Source of the DNA: Rhodospirillales bacterium
GTDB lineage: Bacteria; Pseudomonadota; Alphaproteobacteria; ATCC43930; CGMCC-115725
NCBI GenBank assembly: GCA_028288725.1
Contig: JAQGIC010000136.1
Location: 1-64,000 of the forward strand
DNA: 64,000 nt
Direction: 5' to 3'
The translations under genes were made by a program, and so were the position numbers. Position 1 is the stretch's first letter, and each line of letters opens with the position of its first letter. Shown piece after piece: positions 39,401 to 49,488 of this stretch. Under the pieces are notes generated by a model. The model had not been told where the DNA came from and did no database searches. It worked only from the letters and a program-made list of their open reading frames with translations.

Positions 39401-40762
39401 AACGGTCGCCGCGGCCTCGTCCAGCGACTTGCTCAACTGCAGCAGGATCTCGTCGATCTGCGCGGCCGTGATGATGAGCGGCGGGCAGAAGGCGAGCGCG
39501 TCGCCCATCGCGCGGGTGATGATGCCGTTCTTCTGCATGATGCCGTTGACCATCGTGCCCAGCTTGCCGACCGGATCGAGGCCCTTGCGGGTCGCCTTGT
39601 CCGCGACCAGTTCGATCGCCGCGATCAGGCCGACGCCGCGGACCTCGCCGATCAGCGGATGGCCGGCCAGCGCGCGCAACCCGTTCTGCAGCCGGGCGCC
39701 CATCTCGGCGGCATGGGCGACCAGCCCGCGTTCCTCGATGATCTTTATGGTCTCCAGCGCCACGGCGGCGGCCACCGGATGGCCGCCGGCGGTGAAGCCA
39801 TGGCCGAGCGTGCCGATGCGGCTGCTCTCGTCGGCGATCGGGCCGAACACCTTCTCGTTGATCAGCAGGGCCGAGATCGGCAGGTAGGACGACGAGATCT
39901 GCTTCGACAGCACGATCATGTCCGGCTGCATGTCGAAGGTCGTGCTGCCGAACATGTTTCCGGTCCGGCCGAAACCGCAGATGACCTCGTCGGCCACCAG
40001 GAGAATGTCGTATTTGCGCAGCACCGCCTGGATCTTCTGCCAATAGGTCCGGGGCGGCACGACGACGCCGCCGGCACCCATCACCGGCTCGCCGAAGAAG
40101 GCGGCGATCGTGTCCGGCCCCTCGGCCAGGATCAGCGCCTCCAGCTCTTCGGCGAGGCGGGTCGCGAAATCCTCCTCGCTCTCGCCGGGCTTGCCTTCCC
40201 TGTAGAAATGCGGCGAGCCGGTGTGGAGCACGTTGGCGATCGGCAGATCGAACGAACGGTGATTGTTCGGCAGGCCGGTCAGGCTGGCGGACGCGATGGT
40301 GACGCCGTGATAGCCGCGCATCCGGCTGATCAGCTTCTTGCGCTGCTGCTGGCCCAGCGAATTCGACCGGTACCAGATCAGCTTCATCGCCGTGTCGTTC
40401 GCTTCCGAGCCGGAGTTGGTGAAGAACACCTTCGACATCGGCACCGGCGCCATCGTCACCAGCTTCTCGGCCAGATCGATCACGGGCCCATGCGATTTAT
40501 GGGTGAAGGAATGATAGTACGGCAGGGTGCTCATCTGCTTGGTGGCGGCGGCGACCAGGCGCTGCTCGCTGAAGCCGAGCGCCACGCTCCACAGGCCGGC
40601 CATCGCCTCGATATAGCGCTTGCCGTGGATGTCCTCGACATAGACGCCGTCACCTTTGGCGATGACGAGCGGGCCGGTCTGGTCGTGCTTGCGGGCATCG
40701 GTATAGCCATGCAGGTGGTAGGCGATATCCCGGGCTTCGGGCGAATTGGGCTGGGCGGTCAC
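39395..40762 (-). CDS. Class III pyridoxal-phosphate aminotransferase (omega-amino acid/diamine transaminase type)
   Basis: YIEAMAGLWSVALGFSEQRL; VFFTNSGSEANDTAMKLI; ISRMRGYHGVTIASASLTGL; LLVADEVICGFGRTGNMFGS; SSSYLPISALLI; GTG start at 40762 chosen. Confidence 0.93.
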   Translation of the reverse strand: MTAQPNSPEARDIAYHLHGYTDARKHDQTGPLVIAKGDGVYVEDIHGKRYIEAMAGLWSVALGFSEQRLVAAATKQMSTLPYYHSFTHKSHGPVIDLAEKLVTMAPVPMSKVFFTNSGSEANDTAMKLIWYRSNSLGQQQRKKLISRMRGYHGVTIASASLTGLPNNHRSFDLPIANVLHTGSPHFYREGKPGESEEDFATRLAEELEALILAEGPDTIAAFFGEPVMGAGGVVVPPRTYWQKIQAVLRKYDILLVADEVICGFGRTGNMFGSTTFDMQPDMIVLSKQISSSYLPISALLINEKVFGPIADESSRIGTLGHGFTAGGHPVAAAVALETIKIIEERGLVAHAAEMGARLQNGLRALAGHPLIGEVRGVGLIAAIELVADKATRKGLDPVGKLGTMVNGIMQKNGIITRAMGDALAFCPPLIITAAQIDEILLQLSKSLDEAAATVL

Positions 40763-40790
40763 AGCTTGGAACTCCTCTGGGGCAGCAGGC

Positions 40791-41726
40791 TCAATAGCCG
40801 CGCTGCCGGTCGATGGCGCCGACGAGCGGCGTGCCGGCGTCGAGCCGGGCGAGATTGGCGAGCAACTGGGTGACGACGACGGTCGGCCCGGTCCGGGTGG
40901 CAATGTGCGGCGTCACGACGATGCGCCGGTCGCGCCAGAACGGATGATCACCCGGCAGCGGCTCCTCGGTAAAGGCATCAAGCGTGGCGGCGCCCAGTTG
41001 GCCACGATCCAGCGCCGCCAGCAAATCCCGATCGACCAGATGGCCGCCCCGGCCGACATTGATCAGATGTGCGCCGGCCGGCAGGCGGGCGAACAGGTCG
41101 GCATTGAGGAAGCCCTGGGTCTCGTCGGTCAAGGGCAGCAGGCAGACGAGACTGTCGGACCGGGCCAGGAAATCGCCCAATTGACCCGCGCCGTGATAAC
41201 CCATGACCCCGGCCGGCAGATCGGGCTTGGGGCCGCGGCTCCAACCCGCGACGTCATAGCCGAGCATGGCCAGCGCGCTCGCCACGGCCAGGCCCAGCAC
41301 GCCCATGCCGGCGATGCCGACGCGATGCAGGCGGGTCGGCACGATCGGGTTTTCCTGCCAGATGCCCTGGGTCTGGCGCGCCAGATACTGGTCGAAATGG
41401 CGGTGCCGGTGCGTCACCGCCCAGACGACATAGGCGACCATGCCGCTCGCCATGTTGGGATCGATGATCCGGCAGATCGGCACGTCGGGCGGCACCGTCG
41501 GGTCGGCGGTGATGTGATCGACGCCGGCCGCGATCGACTGGACCAGCCGCAGGCGCGGCAGGGCGCCGAACAGGCCGGCGGGCGCGTGCCAGCACAGCAC
41601 CGTGTCGGCATGTTCCGGCGCCTCCTGGTGCATGCGGATATCCAGTTCCGGCGCCAGTTTGGCAAAGGTCGGCAGCAGATAGGACATGTCGATCTGCGTG
41701 CTGGCCAGCACGATGGTCCTGCTCAT
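40791..41726 (-). CDS. D-2-hydroxyacid dehydrogenase (glyoxylate/hydroxypyruvate reductase A-like)
   Basis: RLVQSIAAGVDHI; VGIAGMGVLGLAVASALAMLGYDVAGWSR; LLPLTDETQGFLNADLFARLPAGAHLINVGRGGHLVD; EPLPGDHPFWRDRRIVVTPHIAT. Confidence 0.92.
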   Translation of the reverse strand: MSRTIVLASTQIDMSYLLPTFAKLAPELDIRMHQEAPEHADTVLCWHAPAGLFGALPRLRLVQSIAAGVDHITADPTVPPDVPICRIIDPNMASGMVAYVVWAVTHRHRHFDQYLARQTQGIWQENPIVPTRLHRVGIAGMGVLGLAVASALAMLGYDVAGWSRGPKPDLPAGVMGYHGAGQLGDFLARSDSLVCLLPLTDETQGFLNADLFARLPAGAHLINVGRGGHLVDRDLLAALDRGQLGAATLDAFTEEPLPGDHPFWRDRRIVVTPHIATRTGPTVVVTQLLANLARLDAGTPLVGAIDRQRGY

Positions 41727-43327
41727 GATGCTGATCGCTCCAGCCGCGGCACCGCGGCCATCAATTCACGCGTATAGGCATGGCGCGGGTCGTGCAGCAC
41801 TTGGCTCCCCTCGCCATACTCGACCAGCTCGCCCGCGCGCATGACCGCGACCCGGTCGCACATCTGGGCCGCCACGCGCAGGTCGTGGGTGATGAACAAT
41901 AGTGCCAAATCGAACTTTTTGCGCACCTGATCGAACAGCTCCAGCACCTGCGCCTGCACCGACACGTCGAGGGCCGAAACGGGCTCGTCGGCGACCAGCA
42001 GTTCCGGCTCCATCGCCAGCGCGCGGGCGATGCCGATGCGCTGGCGCTGCCCGCCGGAGAATTCATGGGGATAGCGCTCGAGCGCCTCGGGGCCGAGCCC
42101 GACCAGCGACAGCAGCTCGACCGCCCGATCGCGGGCCTTTGTCTTGGGGATGCCTTGCATCAGCATGCCGGTCATGATGGCGGATCCGACCCGATGGCGC
42201 GGGTTGAGCGAGGCATAGGGGTCCTGGAACACCATCTGGATCCGGCCGCGATAGGGCTTCAGGCCCTTCGGCCCGAGCTTGGAGATGTCGGTGCCCTCGA
42301 ACAGGATGCGGCCGGAACTGATCGGGGTCAGGCCGGTGACGCAGCGGCCGATGGTCGATTTGCCCGAGCCGCTTTCGCCGACGATGCCCAGGGTCTCGCC
42401 CTTGCGCAGGCTCAAGGACACGCCCTTCAGCGCCGCCACCTCGCGTCCGCCGGGCAGGCGATAGGTCTTGGTGACCTGGTCCAGTTCGAGGAGCGCCGTC
42501 GGCGCCATGGCGGGGGCGCGATCGCCGCTCTGGCCGTGCGGGATCGCCGCGATCAGCTTTTGCGTATAGGGATGCTGCGGCCGGTCCAGCACCGCGCGGG
42601 CCGGGCCGCTTTCGACCATCACGCCTTGGCTCATGACCGCGACCCGGTCGGCGATCTCGGCGACCACGCCGAAATCATGGGTGATGAACAGCAGCGCCAT
42701 GCCGCGGCGCCGCTGCAGGTCGCGGATCAGCTTCAGGATCTGCGCCTGGGTCGTGACGTCGAGCGCGGTCGTCGGCTCGTCGGCGATCAGCAAGGCCGGT
42801 TCGAGCGCCAGCGCCGCCGCGATCATGACGCGCTGACGCTGGCCGCCAGACAGGCGGAACGGATAGCTGTCGGCCAGGCGCACCGGATCGGGCAAGCCCA
42901 CATCGGCAAGCGCCGCCAGCACCTTTTCCCGACATTCCCTGCGCCCGATATCCGTGTGGCTGCGATAGACCTCGGCGATCTGGTCGCCGATGCGCATGAT
43001 CGGGTTGAGCGCGGTCATCGGCTCCTGAAAGATCATGCCGATGCGCCGGCCGCGCAGCGTCTGCATCTGAAGGTCGCTGAGATCCAGCAGGTCCTGCCCG
43101 TCGAACCGGATGCGGCCGGCGGTCGGTCGCACTTGCGGGCCGGGCAGCAGGCCCATGACCGCATTGGCGATCATCGACTTGCCGGACCCGCTTTCGCCGA
43201 CGATGCACAAGGCCTCGCCGGGGCCAAGCGTCAGGCTGACGCCCGAGACCGCGAGCGGCCGGTCGCCGCCCGGCGGCAGGCAGATATCCAGCCCGTCGAT
43301 CAGCAGCACGGGATCAGAGGCCGGCAT
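41723..43327 (-). CDS. Dipeptide/oligopeptide-type ABC transporter, fused double ATP-binding protein (DppD-DppF-like)
   Basis: Two NBDs: [21 protein letters not shown] and [19 protein letters not shown]; two [16 protein letters not shown] signatures. Confidence 0.95.
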   Translation of the reverse strand: MPASDPVLLIDGLDICLPPGGDRPLAVSGVSLTLGPGEALCIVGESGSGKSMIANAVMGLLPGPQVRPTAGRIRFDGQDLLDLSDLQMQTLRGRRIGMIFQEPMTALNPIMRIGDQIAEVYRSHTDIGRRECREKVLAALADVGLPDPVRLADSYPFRLSGGQRQRVMIAAALALEPALLIADEPTTALDVTTQAQILKLIRDLQRRRGMALLFITHDFGVVAEIADRVAVMSQGVMVESGPARAVLDRPQHPYTQKLIAAIPHGQSGDRAPAMAPTALLELDQVTKTYRLPGGREVAALKGVSLSLRKGETLGIVGESGSGKSTIGRCVTGLTPISSGRILFEGTDISKLGPKGLKPYRGRIQMVFQDPYASLNPRHRVGSAIMTGMLMQGIPKTKARDRAVELLSLVGLGPEALERYPHEFSGGQRQRIGIARALAMEPELLVADEPVSALDVSVQAQVLELFDQVRKKFDLALLFITHDLRVAAQMCDRVAVMRAGELVEYGEGSQVLHDPRHAYTRELMAAVPRLERSAS

Positions 43328-44165
43328 TGCCGCGTCCCCCGCCCAGTTTGGTGTTGAGCCCGTCGCTCAGGCCCTCGCCGACCAGATTGAGCGCCAGCAC
43401 GGTCATGAGGATGGCGAGGCCGGGAAACACGCTCATCCACCAGGCCTGGCGCAGCACCGTGCGCGCGGCGCCGATCATGAAGCCCCAGCTCATCAAGTCG
43501 GGATCGCCCAGGCCCATGAAGCTGAGGCTCGATTCCAGCAGGATTGCGGTCGCGACCATCAGCGATGCCATGACCACGATCGAGGAGGCCGCATTGGGCA
43601 GCAGTTCGACGAAGATGATGCGTAGGTCCGACTGGCCGTCGAGCCGGGCGGCCTCGACGAAGTCGCGCTGGCGCAAGGTCAGGAACTCGCCCCGCACCAG
43701 GCGCGCGACCGGCGGCCAGGACACGATGGCGATCGCGGTCACGATCGAGCCGACCGAGGGCTGGAAGATCGCGACCAGCACGATCGCCAGCGCGAAGCTG
43801 GGCACGGTCTGGAACAGCTCGGTAAAGCGCATCAGTGCCGCATCGATCCAGCCGCCGTAGTAGCCGGAGACGGCACCGAGCGTGACGCCCAGAACCAAGG
43901 CGGCGACGGTCGAGACGAAGCCGATCATCAGCGAAACCCGGGCGCCATAGACCAGCCCGGTGCCGATGTCGCGGCCCAGGGTGTCGGTGCCGAACAGGGT
44001 GTGGGCCAGCTCGAACGGCGGCAGGAACGGCCGCTGCACCATGGCCCAGGGATCGCCGCCGTCGATCAGGGGCGCAAACAGCGCCAGGCAGAGCACGGCG
44101 GCCAGGACCGCGAGCCCGACCAGGGCGCCCTTGTTGCGGCGGAAGCGGCGCCAGAAATCGCGCAT
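43314..44165 (-). CDS. ABC transporter permease (DppC-like)
   Basis: MRDFWRRFRRNKGALVGLAVLAAVLCLALFAPLI; LFGTDTLGRDIGTGLVYGARVSLMIGF. Confidence 0.94.
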   Translation of the reverse strand: MRDFWRRFRRNKGALVGLAVLAAVLCLALFAPLIDGGDPWAMVQRPFLPPFELAHTLFGTDTLGRDIGTGLVYGARVSLMIGFVSTVAALVLGVTLGAVSGYYGGWIDAALMRFTELFQTVPSFALAIVLVAIFQPSVGSIVTAIAIVSWPPVARLVRGEFLTLRQRDFVEAARLDGQSDLRIIFVELLPNAASSIVVMASLMVATAILLESSLSFMGLGDPDLMSWGFMIGAARTVLRQAWWMSVFPGLAILMTVLALNLVGEGLSDGLNTKLGGGRGNAGL

Positions 44166-45139
44166 CAGCGGAGCTCGATCCGGGGATCGACGATCGTGTA
44201 GATCACGTCGGTCAGGACATTGAACAGCACCACCATCGCGGCCGTGAACAGGAACAGGCCCAACAGCAGATTGTAGTCGCGCTGGAGCAGCGCCTCGAAC
44301 ATCAGCCGGCCGATGCCGGGCCAGGCGAACACCGTTTCGGTCAGGATGGCGCCGCCGACCATCTGGCCGGCCTGGATGCCGGCCAATGTGATGATCGGCA
44401 GCAGCGCGTTGCGCAGGATATGGACGCGCCAGATCCGTCCGCGCGGCACGCCCTTGGCGCGGGCCGTCTTGACGAAATCCATGCGCGAGACCTCCAGCAT
44501 GGATGTCCGGGTCATGCGGGCGTAGATCGCCATGTAGAACAGCGCCAGCGTGACCGCCGGCAGCACCAGATGCTGCGCCACGTCGATCGCATGGCCGAGC
44601 GGCGACAGGTTCTGTCCGACCGTCGCCATGCCGAAGCCGGGCAGCCAATCGAGCTTGATCGAAAGGATCAGCACGGCCATCAAGGCGACCCAGAACAACG
44701 GTGTCGCGTAGAAGATCAGCGCCACGGTCGTCACCAGGCTGTCGCTCCAGGTGCCGACCCGGCTCGACGACCAGGCGCCCAAGGTGATGCCCAGCAGCAG
44801 CGACAGCACGAAGGCACTGCCGGTCAAGAGCAGCGTCGCCGGGACCCGCTCGGCGATCAGGTCGGCGACCGGCCGCTGCTGGCGATAGGATTGGCCGAGG
44901 TCGAGCAGCGCCACATGGCCCAGATACAGGCCCAGCTGCTCGATCATGGGCTTGTCCAGGCCGAACTGCTGGCGCAGTTGCGCCACGAACTTGGCGTCGC
45001 CGGCCCCCGCCTCGCCGGCCATCACGGCCGCCGGATCGCCGGGAGCCGCCCGGATCAGGAAGAAATTGACCACGACTATCAGCAGCAGGGCCACCAGGCC
45101 CTGCGCCAGGCGTCGGGCGGCAAACCGCGTCCGGTTCAC
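44165..45139 (-). CDS. ABC transporter permease (DppB-like)
   Basis: FFLIRAAPGDPAAVMAGEAG; LGQSYRQQRPVADLIAERVPATLLLTG; ARAKGVPRGRIWRVHILRNALLPIIT. Confidence 0.95.
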   Translation of the reverse strand: MNRTRFAARRLAQGLVALLLIVVVNFFLIRAAPGDPAAVMAGEAGAGDAKFVAQLRQQFGLDKPMIEQLGLYLGHVALLDLGQSYRQQRPVADLIAERVPATLLLTGSAFVLSLLLGITLGAWSSSRVGTWSDSLVTTVALIFYATPLFWVALMAVLILSIKLDWLPGFGMATVGQNLSPLGHAIDVAQHLVLPAVTLALFYMAIYARMTRTSMLEVSRMDFVKTARAKGVPRGRIWRVHILRNALLPIITLAGIQAGQMVGGAILTETVFAWPGIGRLMFEALLQRDYNLLLGLFLFTAAMVVLFNVLTDVIYTIVDPRIELR

Positions 45140-45167
45140 GAACGGGCGGCCTCTCGAACCCGACGCC

Positions 45168-46739
45168 TCATGCCTTGGTTACCTTGGCCCGCGCAAAGCC
45201 GTCGTTGAGGCCGATCGCCGAATTGACCAGATTCTGGATGTTGCTGCGGTAGATCGTCGGGAATTCCAGCTCGATCAGCCAAGCGACCGGCACCTCGTCG
45301 ACCAGGATCTTCTGCGCTTCGGTATAGATCGCGCGCCGGCGGGTCGGGTTCGGTTCCTTGGCCCCGCGCTCGAACAGCTCGTCGACCTTGGGGTTCGAGT
45401 AGCCGGACACATTGTTCCAGGGCGAGCCCTTCTGGATATTCGACGTCGTGTAGTTGCGCTGCACGCCCAGCGCCGGGTCGCCATACTGGTACAGATAGGT
45501 GAAGGCCAGGTCGTAGTCCCAGTTGTTCAGCTTCTCGTTCCAGCCGGCGACGTCGGTCGCCTGCAGCTCGACCTTGATGCCGACCTCGGCCAGATTCTGC
45601 CGCGCCATCTCGGCGAAGCGCTGCCAGGTCTCGCCATAGGGCAGCGGCAGCAGGCGCAGCGTCTCGCCCTTGTAGCCGGCCTCGGCCAACAGGGCCTTCG
45701 CCTTGGCCTTGTCGTGCGGGTAGGGGGTGACGTCGTCGCTGTGGAAGCGGGTCGTGGTCGAGAACGGGCCGGTCGCGACCTTGCCGAAGCCGTACCAGGC
45801 GACGTTCTTCATCGCCTCGCGGTCGAGCGCGTACATGATCGCCTTGCGCACGCGCACGTCGGCCAGCGGACCGCTGCGGTTGTTCAGCCACATCCAGCAA
45901 TGCGGCCCGAAAAATTCCCAGCCCTTGGTCGTGACGTCGGTCTTGGGCAGCGCCTTCAGGCGTTGAATATCGAAATACTCGATCGTGCCGCCCGGCATGA
46001 CATCCATCTTGCCGGACTCGTAGGCCGCCGCGCGCGAGGCGGCGTCGGGAATGACGTGGAAATAGATCCCGTCGATCCCGGGAAATCCCGCCTCGTGATA
46101 GGCCTCGTGCCTGACGAGCTGGATATAGGAGCCCTTGACCCATTCCTTGAACTTGAACGGGCCGGTGCCGATCGGCGTGTTGTTGGCCGGGTTGGTGCGA
46201 TAGTCGGTGCCGTCATAGAGATGCTTCGGCACGATCGGCATGGTGCCGACCTCGAACAGGCCGATGAACGGCCCGAACGGGTATTTCAGCTTGAAGATGA
46301 CCGTGTCGGCGTCGGGTGCGGTGATGCTGTCGACCGCGACCAGCGAGGAGCGCAGGCGCGCATGGGTCTCGCGCAGCAGCTTGTCGACGCTGAACACCAC
46401 ATCGTCGGCGCTGAACGGCTTGCCGTCGTGCCAGGTCACGCCAGGCTTCAGCTTGAAGCTGTAGGTCAGCGCATCCTCGCTGATCGTCCAGGAGGCGGCC
46501 AGGCCGGGCATCGGATTGAGCTCGGCGTCGTAGCGCAGCAGCCCCTCGTAGATATTGCCGGCGACCAGCTGGGTCGGGCCGTTCTGGATGAGTGCCAGCA
46601 TCAGGCCCGGCGGCTCGGGATTGATCGCGACATTGAGCACGCCGTTGGCGACACCCTGGGAAAAGGCGGTCCAAGGCTGGCCGGCCGCGATCAAACCGGT
46701 CGTGGCGGAGGCGATCTTGATGAAGTCACGACGAAGCAT
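45168..46739 (-). CDS. Family 5 extracellular solute-binding protein
   Basis: Tat/Sec-like MLRRDFIKIASATTGLIAAG; YEGLLRYDAELNPMPGLAASWTISEDALTYSFKLKPGVTWHDGKPFSADDVVFS. Confidence 0.95.
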   Translation of the reverse strand: MLRRDFIKIASATTGLIAAGQPWTAFSQGVANGVLNVAINPEPPGLMLALIQNGPTQLVAGNIYEGLLRYDAELNPMPGLAASWTISEDALTYSFKLKPGVTWHDGKPFSADDVVFSVDKLLRETHARLRSSLVAVDSITAPDADTVIFKLKYPFGPFIGLFEVGTMPIVPKHLYDGTDYRTNPANNTPIGTGPFKFKEWVKGSYIQLVRHEAYHEAGFPGIDGIYFHVIPDAASRAAAYESGKMDVMPGGTIEYFDIQRLKALPKTDVTTKGWEFFGPHCWMWLNNRSGPLADVRVRKAIMYALDREAMKNVAWYGFGKVATGPFSTTTRFHSDDVTPYPHDKAKAKALLAEAGYKGETLRLLPLPYGETWQRFAEMARQNLAEVGIKVELQATDVAGWNEKLNNWDYDLAFTYLYQYGDPALGVQRNYTTSNIQKGSPWNNVSGYSNPKVDELFERGAKEPNPTRRRAIYTEAQKILVDEVPVAWLIELEFPTIYRSNIQNLVNSAIGLNDGFARAKVTKA

Positions 46740-46828
46740 GGTACCCCCTGTTGAGATGGGCCGGTCTTATGTTGTGTTCTTGATGCCCGCGCGGCCTTGC
46801 TGGCCGCTTCGGTGATTTTTGTCGCCCG

Positions 46829-47590
46829 TCAGTCGCGATAGGACCCGGGAACCGGCGGCTCCAGATAGCGCAGCAGCGCCGACCATTCGCGCTGGATATG
46901 GCCGGTGCGCCGGTTGCTGTCGCCGCCCTCGTATTGGCGCGCGGTTAGTTGGGCGACCTCGGGCTCGACCGGGTTCACGGCCTGGCCGGTCGATTGGATC
47001 GCGACCTGGACGCGGCAGGCGCGCTCCAGATTGTGCATCAGGATGAACGCCTCGGCGACCGAGGCGCCGGCGGTCAAGAGACCGTGGTTGCGCAGGATCA
47101 TCGCCTTGGCGGATCCCAGATCGGCGATCAGCCGCGAACGCTCGTCCAGATCGAGCGCGATGCCTTCGTAGCCATGGTAGGCGATGCGGTCGTGGAACTG
47201 CAGGCTCCACTGATTGCACGGCTGCAGGCCCTCTTTGAGCGACGAGACGGCGACGCCGGCATAGGTGTGGGTATGCAGCACGCAGGCGGCATCGTGCCGG
47301 GCGCTGTGGATCGCGCTGTGAATGGTGAAGCCGGCCGGATTGATATCGTAGGGCGTGTCGTCGACGATGCGGCCCTCCAGGTCGACCTTGACCAGCGACG
47401 AGGCCGTGATCTCCCGGAACAGCATGCCGTAGGGATTGATCAGAAAATGACCATCGCTGTCCGGCACGCGGGCAGAAATATGGGTGTAGATGACGTCGTC
47501 CATGCCGAAATGGGCGACCAGGCGATAGCAGGCGGCCAGATCCTGGCGGACCGTCCATTCGGCGTCGGGCATGCGGAACGGCTTCGGCAT
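46829..47590 (-). CDS. Class II aldolase/adducin family protein
   Basis: HFGMDDVIYTHISARVPDSDGHFLINPYGMLFREITASSLVKVDLEG; HTHTYAGVAVSSLKEGLQP; ILRNHGLLTAGASVAEAF. Confidence 0.93.
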   Translation of the reverse strand: MPKPFRMPDAEWTVRQDLAACYRLVAHFGMDDVIYTHISARVPDSDGHFLINPYGMLFREITASSLVKVDLEGRIVDDTPYDINPAGFTIHSAIHSARHDAACVLHTHTYAGVAVSSLKEGLQPCNQWSLQFHDRIAYHGYEGIALDLDERSRLIADLGSAKAMILRNHGLLTAGASVAEAFILMHNLERACRVQVAIQSTGQAVNPVEPEVAQLTARQYEGGDSNRRTGHIQREWSALLRYLEPPVPGSYRD

Positions 47591-47655
47591 GGCGTCACTC
47601 TTCCCCGGATTGCCTCATTCGCACTCATACGATCATGGTGCTCAGGGTTCGTCAA

Positions 47656-47679
47656 CTGTCGACAGTCGGCTGTCGACAG
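47656..47679. promoter_or_regulatory. Tandem palindromic operator CTGTCGACAG-TCGG-CTGTCGACAG in divergent aldolase/GntR promoter
   Basis: Two perfect 10-bp palindromes with 14-bp period read directly. Confidence 0.7.
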
Positions 47680-47755
47680 CTTATGGTGCCCTTAGACGGA
47701 AAGCGCCGCGCTGCCTAAGATGGTGCCGTCCGATGCATGAGGAATGCCAGGAGCC

Positions 47756-48463
47756 ATGACCCTGTCCGCCACGCCGTTCGTTCCCGTCGAAGTGCCCGAT
47801 TTGGTCGATGTGATCGAGGCGGAACTGACCCGCGCGATCGTCGAGGGCAGGCTCCGCCCCGGTGCCCGCGTGGTCGAAGCGGAGACGGCGCGGCAGATGG
47901 GCGTCAGCCGGGCCCCGGTGCGCGAGGCGGCCCGTCGCATGGAACGGCAGGGGCTGCTGGTGGCGAAGCCGCGCCACGGCTTTTTCGTGCGCGAGATCAC
48001 GGTCAAGGAGATCGACGATCTCTACGGCGTCCGCCTGGCGCTGGAGGAATGCGCCGTCGCCGGCGCCTGCGCCAGGATCGACGCCGCCGGCATCGCCCGG
48101 CTGCAGGCGCAGATCGATCTGATGTGCGCCGAGACGCTCGGCCTCACGCCGCCGCAGCGCATCCAGCTCGACCTGCAATTCCACCTGATGCTGTGCGAGC
48201 TGTCGGACAACGAGCGCCTGTTGCGCCTGTTCGCGACGATCGAGACCGAGGTGCGCATGATCATCGCGCTGCTCGACAATCACTATCAGGACCCGCTGTT
48301 CGTGGCGAAGGCGCATCAACCGATCCTCGACGCGATCATCGCCCAGGACGAGGCCGCGGCCCGCGCGCAGATGCGCGAGCATATCACCTCGGCCTGGCAT
48401 CATGTGCGCGACCTGTTCACCAGCCAGCATCCCCAGCCTTTCCGGGAGAATGAGCCGTCATGA
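47756..48463 (+). CDS. GntR family transcriptional regulator (FCD domain)
   Basis: LTRAIVEGRLRPGARVVEAETARQMGVSRAPVREAARRMERQGLLVAKPRHGFFVREI; FCD-type His/Asp C-domain. Confidence 0.93.
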   Translation: MTLSATPFVPVEVPDLVDVIEAELTRAIVEGRLRPGARVVEAETARQMGVSRAPVREAARRMERQGLLVAKPRHGFFVREITVKEIDDLYGVRLALEECAVAGACARIDAAGIARLQAQIDLMCAETLGLTPPQRIQLDLQFHLMLCELSDNERLLRLFATIETEVRMIIALLDNHYQDPLFVAKAHQPILDAIIAQDEAAARAQMREHITSAWHHVRDLFTSQHPQPFRENEPS

Positions 48464-49488
48464 AGATCGCCTATAGCGAACGCCATCAGCTGCACGACCC
48501 GCAATTCTTCCTGGTGCGCGGCCAGCCGCAGCGCAGTGCCGAGCAGCCGGAACGAGCCGTCCGACTGCTGGCGGCGCTCGACCGGCGCCGCGGCGATATT
48601 CACGCGCCGGCCAATTTCGGTCCCGGTCCGCGCGCGGCGATCCATACGCCGGCCTATCTCGACTTTCTGGAGGGTGCCCACGCGGCCTGGCAGGCCCTGG
48701 GCAATGCCTCCGCCGAGGTTCTGCCGAACATGCACCCCCTGCCGGGCCAGCCGGTGACATACCCGGAGGGCATCGTCGGCCGCGCCGGCTATCACATGGC
48801 CGATACCGCCTGCCCGATCGGTGCCGGCACCTGGGCGGCCGCGACGCAAGCCGCCCATACCGCGGTCCAGGCGGCACAATGGGTGATGGATGGCGAACGG
48901 GCGGCCTATGCGCTATGCCGGCCGCCGGGCCATCACGCCTATGCCGACCGCGCCGGCGGCTTCTGCTTCCTCAATAATTCGGCGATCGCCGCCGACTATC
49001 TCCGGGCGCGTCACAGCCGCGTGGCGATCCTCGATGTCGACGTGCACCACGGCAACGGCACCCAGGGCATCTTCTACCATCGCCGCGACGTCTTGACCGT
49101 CTCGCTCCATGCCGATCCGCGCGCGTTCTACCCGTTCTTCGTGGGCTATGGCCATGAGCGGGGCGAGGGCGACGGGCTCGGCTATAATCTGAACGTGCCG
49201 CTGCCCTATGGCACCGGCGACGCGGATTATCTGACCGCGCTCCGCGCGGCCCAGCGCCAGATCGCCGCCTTCGCGCCGGGCGCGCTGGTCGTCGCCCTGG
49301 GGCTCGACGCGTTCGAGGGCGATCCGCTCAAGGGCCTCGCCATCACCACCCCCGGCTTCGCCGCGATCGGTGCCGAGATCGCGCGGCTGGGCCTGCCGAC
49401 CGTGTTCGTGCAGGAAGGCGGCTATCTGTCGGACGCGCTCGGCCGGAATCTGGTCAGCGCGCTCGATGGCTTCGAAGGGGCGGTCTGA
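48460..49488 (+). CDS. Histone deacetylase-family protein (acetylpolyamine amidohydrolase-like)
   Basis: ALCRPPGHHAYADRAGGFCFLNNSAIAADYL; RVAILDVDVHHGNGTQGIFYHRRDVLTVSLHADPRAFYPFFVGYGHERGEGDGLGYNLNVPLP. Confidence 0.94.
   Translation: MKIAYSERHQLHDPQFFLVRGQPQRSAEQPERAVRLLAALDRRRGDIHAPANFGPGPRAAIHTPAYLDFLEGAHAAWQALGNASAEVLPNMHPLPGQPVTYPEGIVGRAGYHMADTACPIGAGTWAAATQAAHTAVQAAQWVMDGERAAYALCRPPGHHAYADRAGGFCFLNNSAIAADYLRARHSRVAILDVDVHHGNGTQGIFYHRRDVLTVSLHADPRAFYPFFVGYGHERGEGDGLGYNLNVPLPYGTGDADYLTALRAAQRQIAAFAPGALVVALGLDAFEGDPLKGLAITTPGFAAIGAEIARLGLPTVFVQEGGYLSDALGRNLVSALDGFEGAV

Noticed and set aside
46791-46807. Short hairpin GCGGCC-TTGCT-GGCCGC between aldolase and substrate-binding-protein genes
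   Set aside because: 6-bp stem is weak evidence in GC-rich DNA and the genes appear to be in one transcription unit
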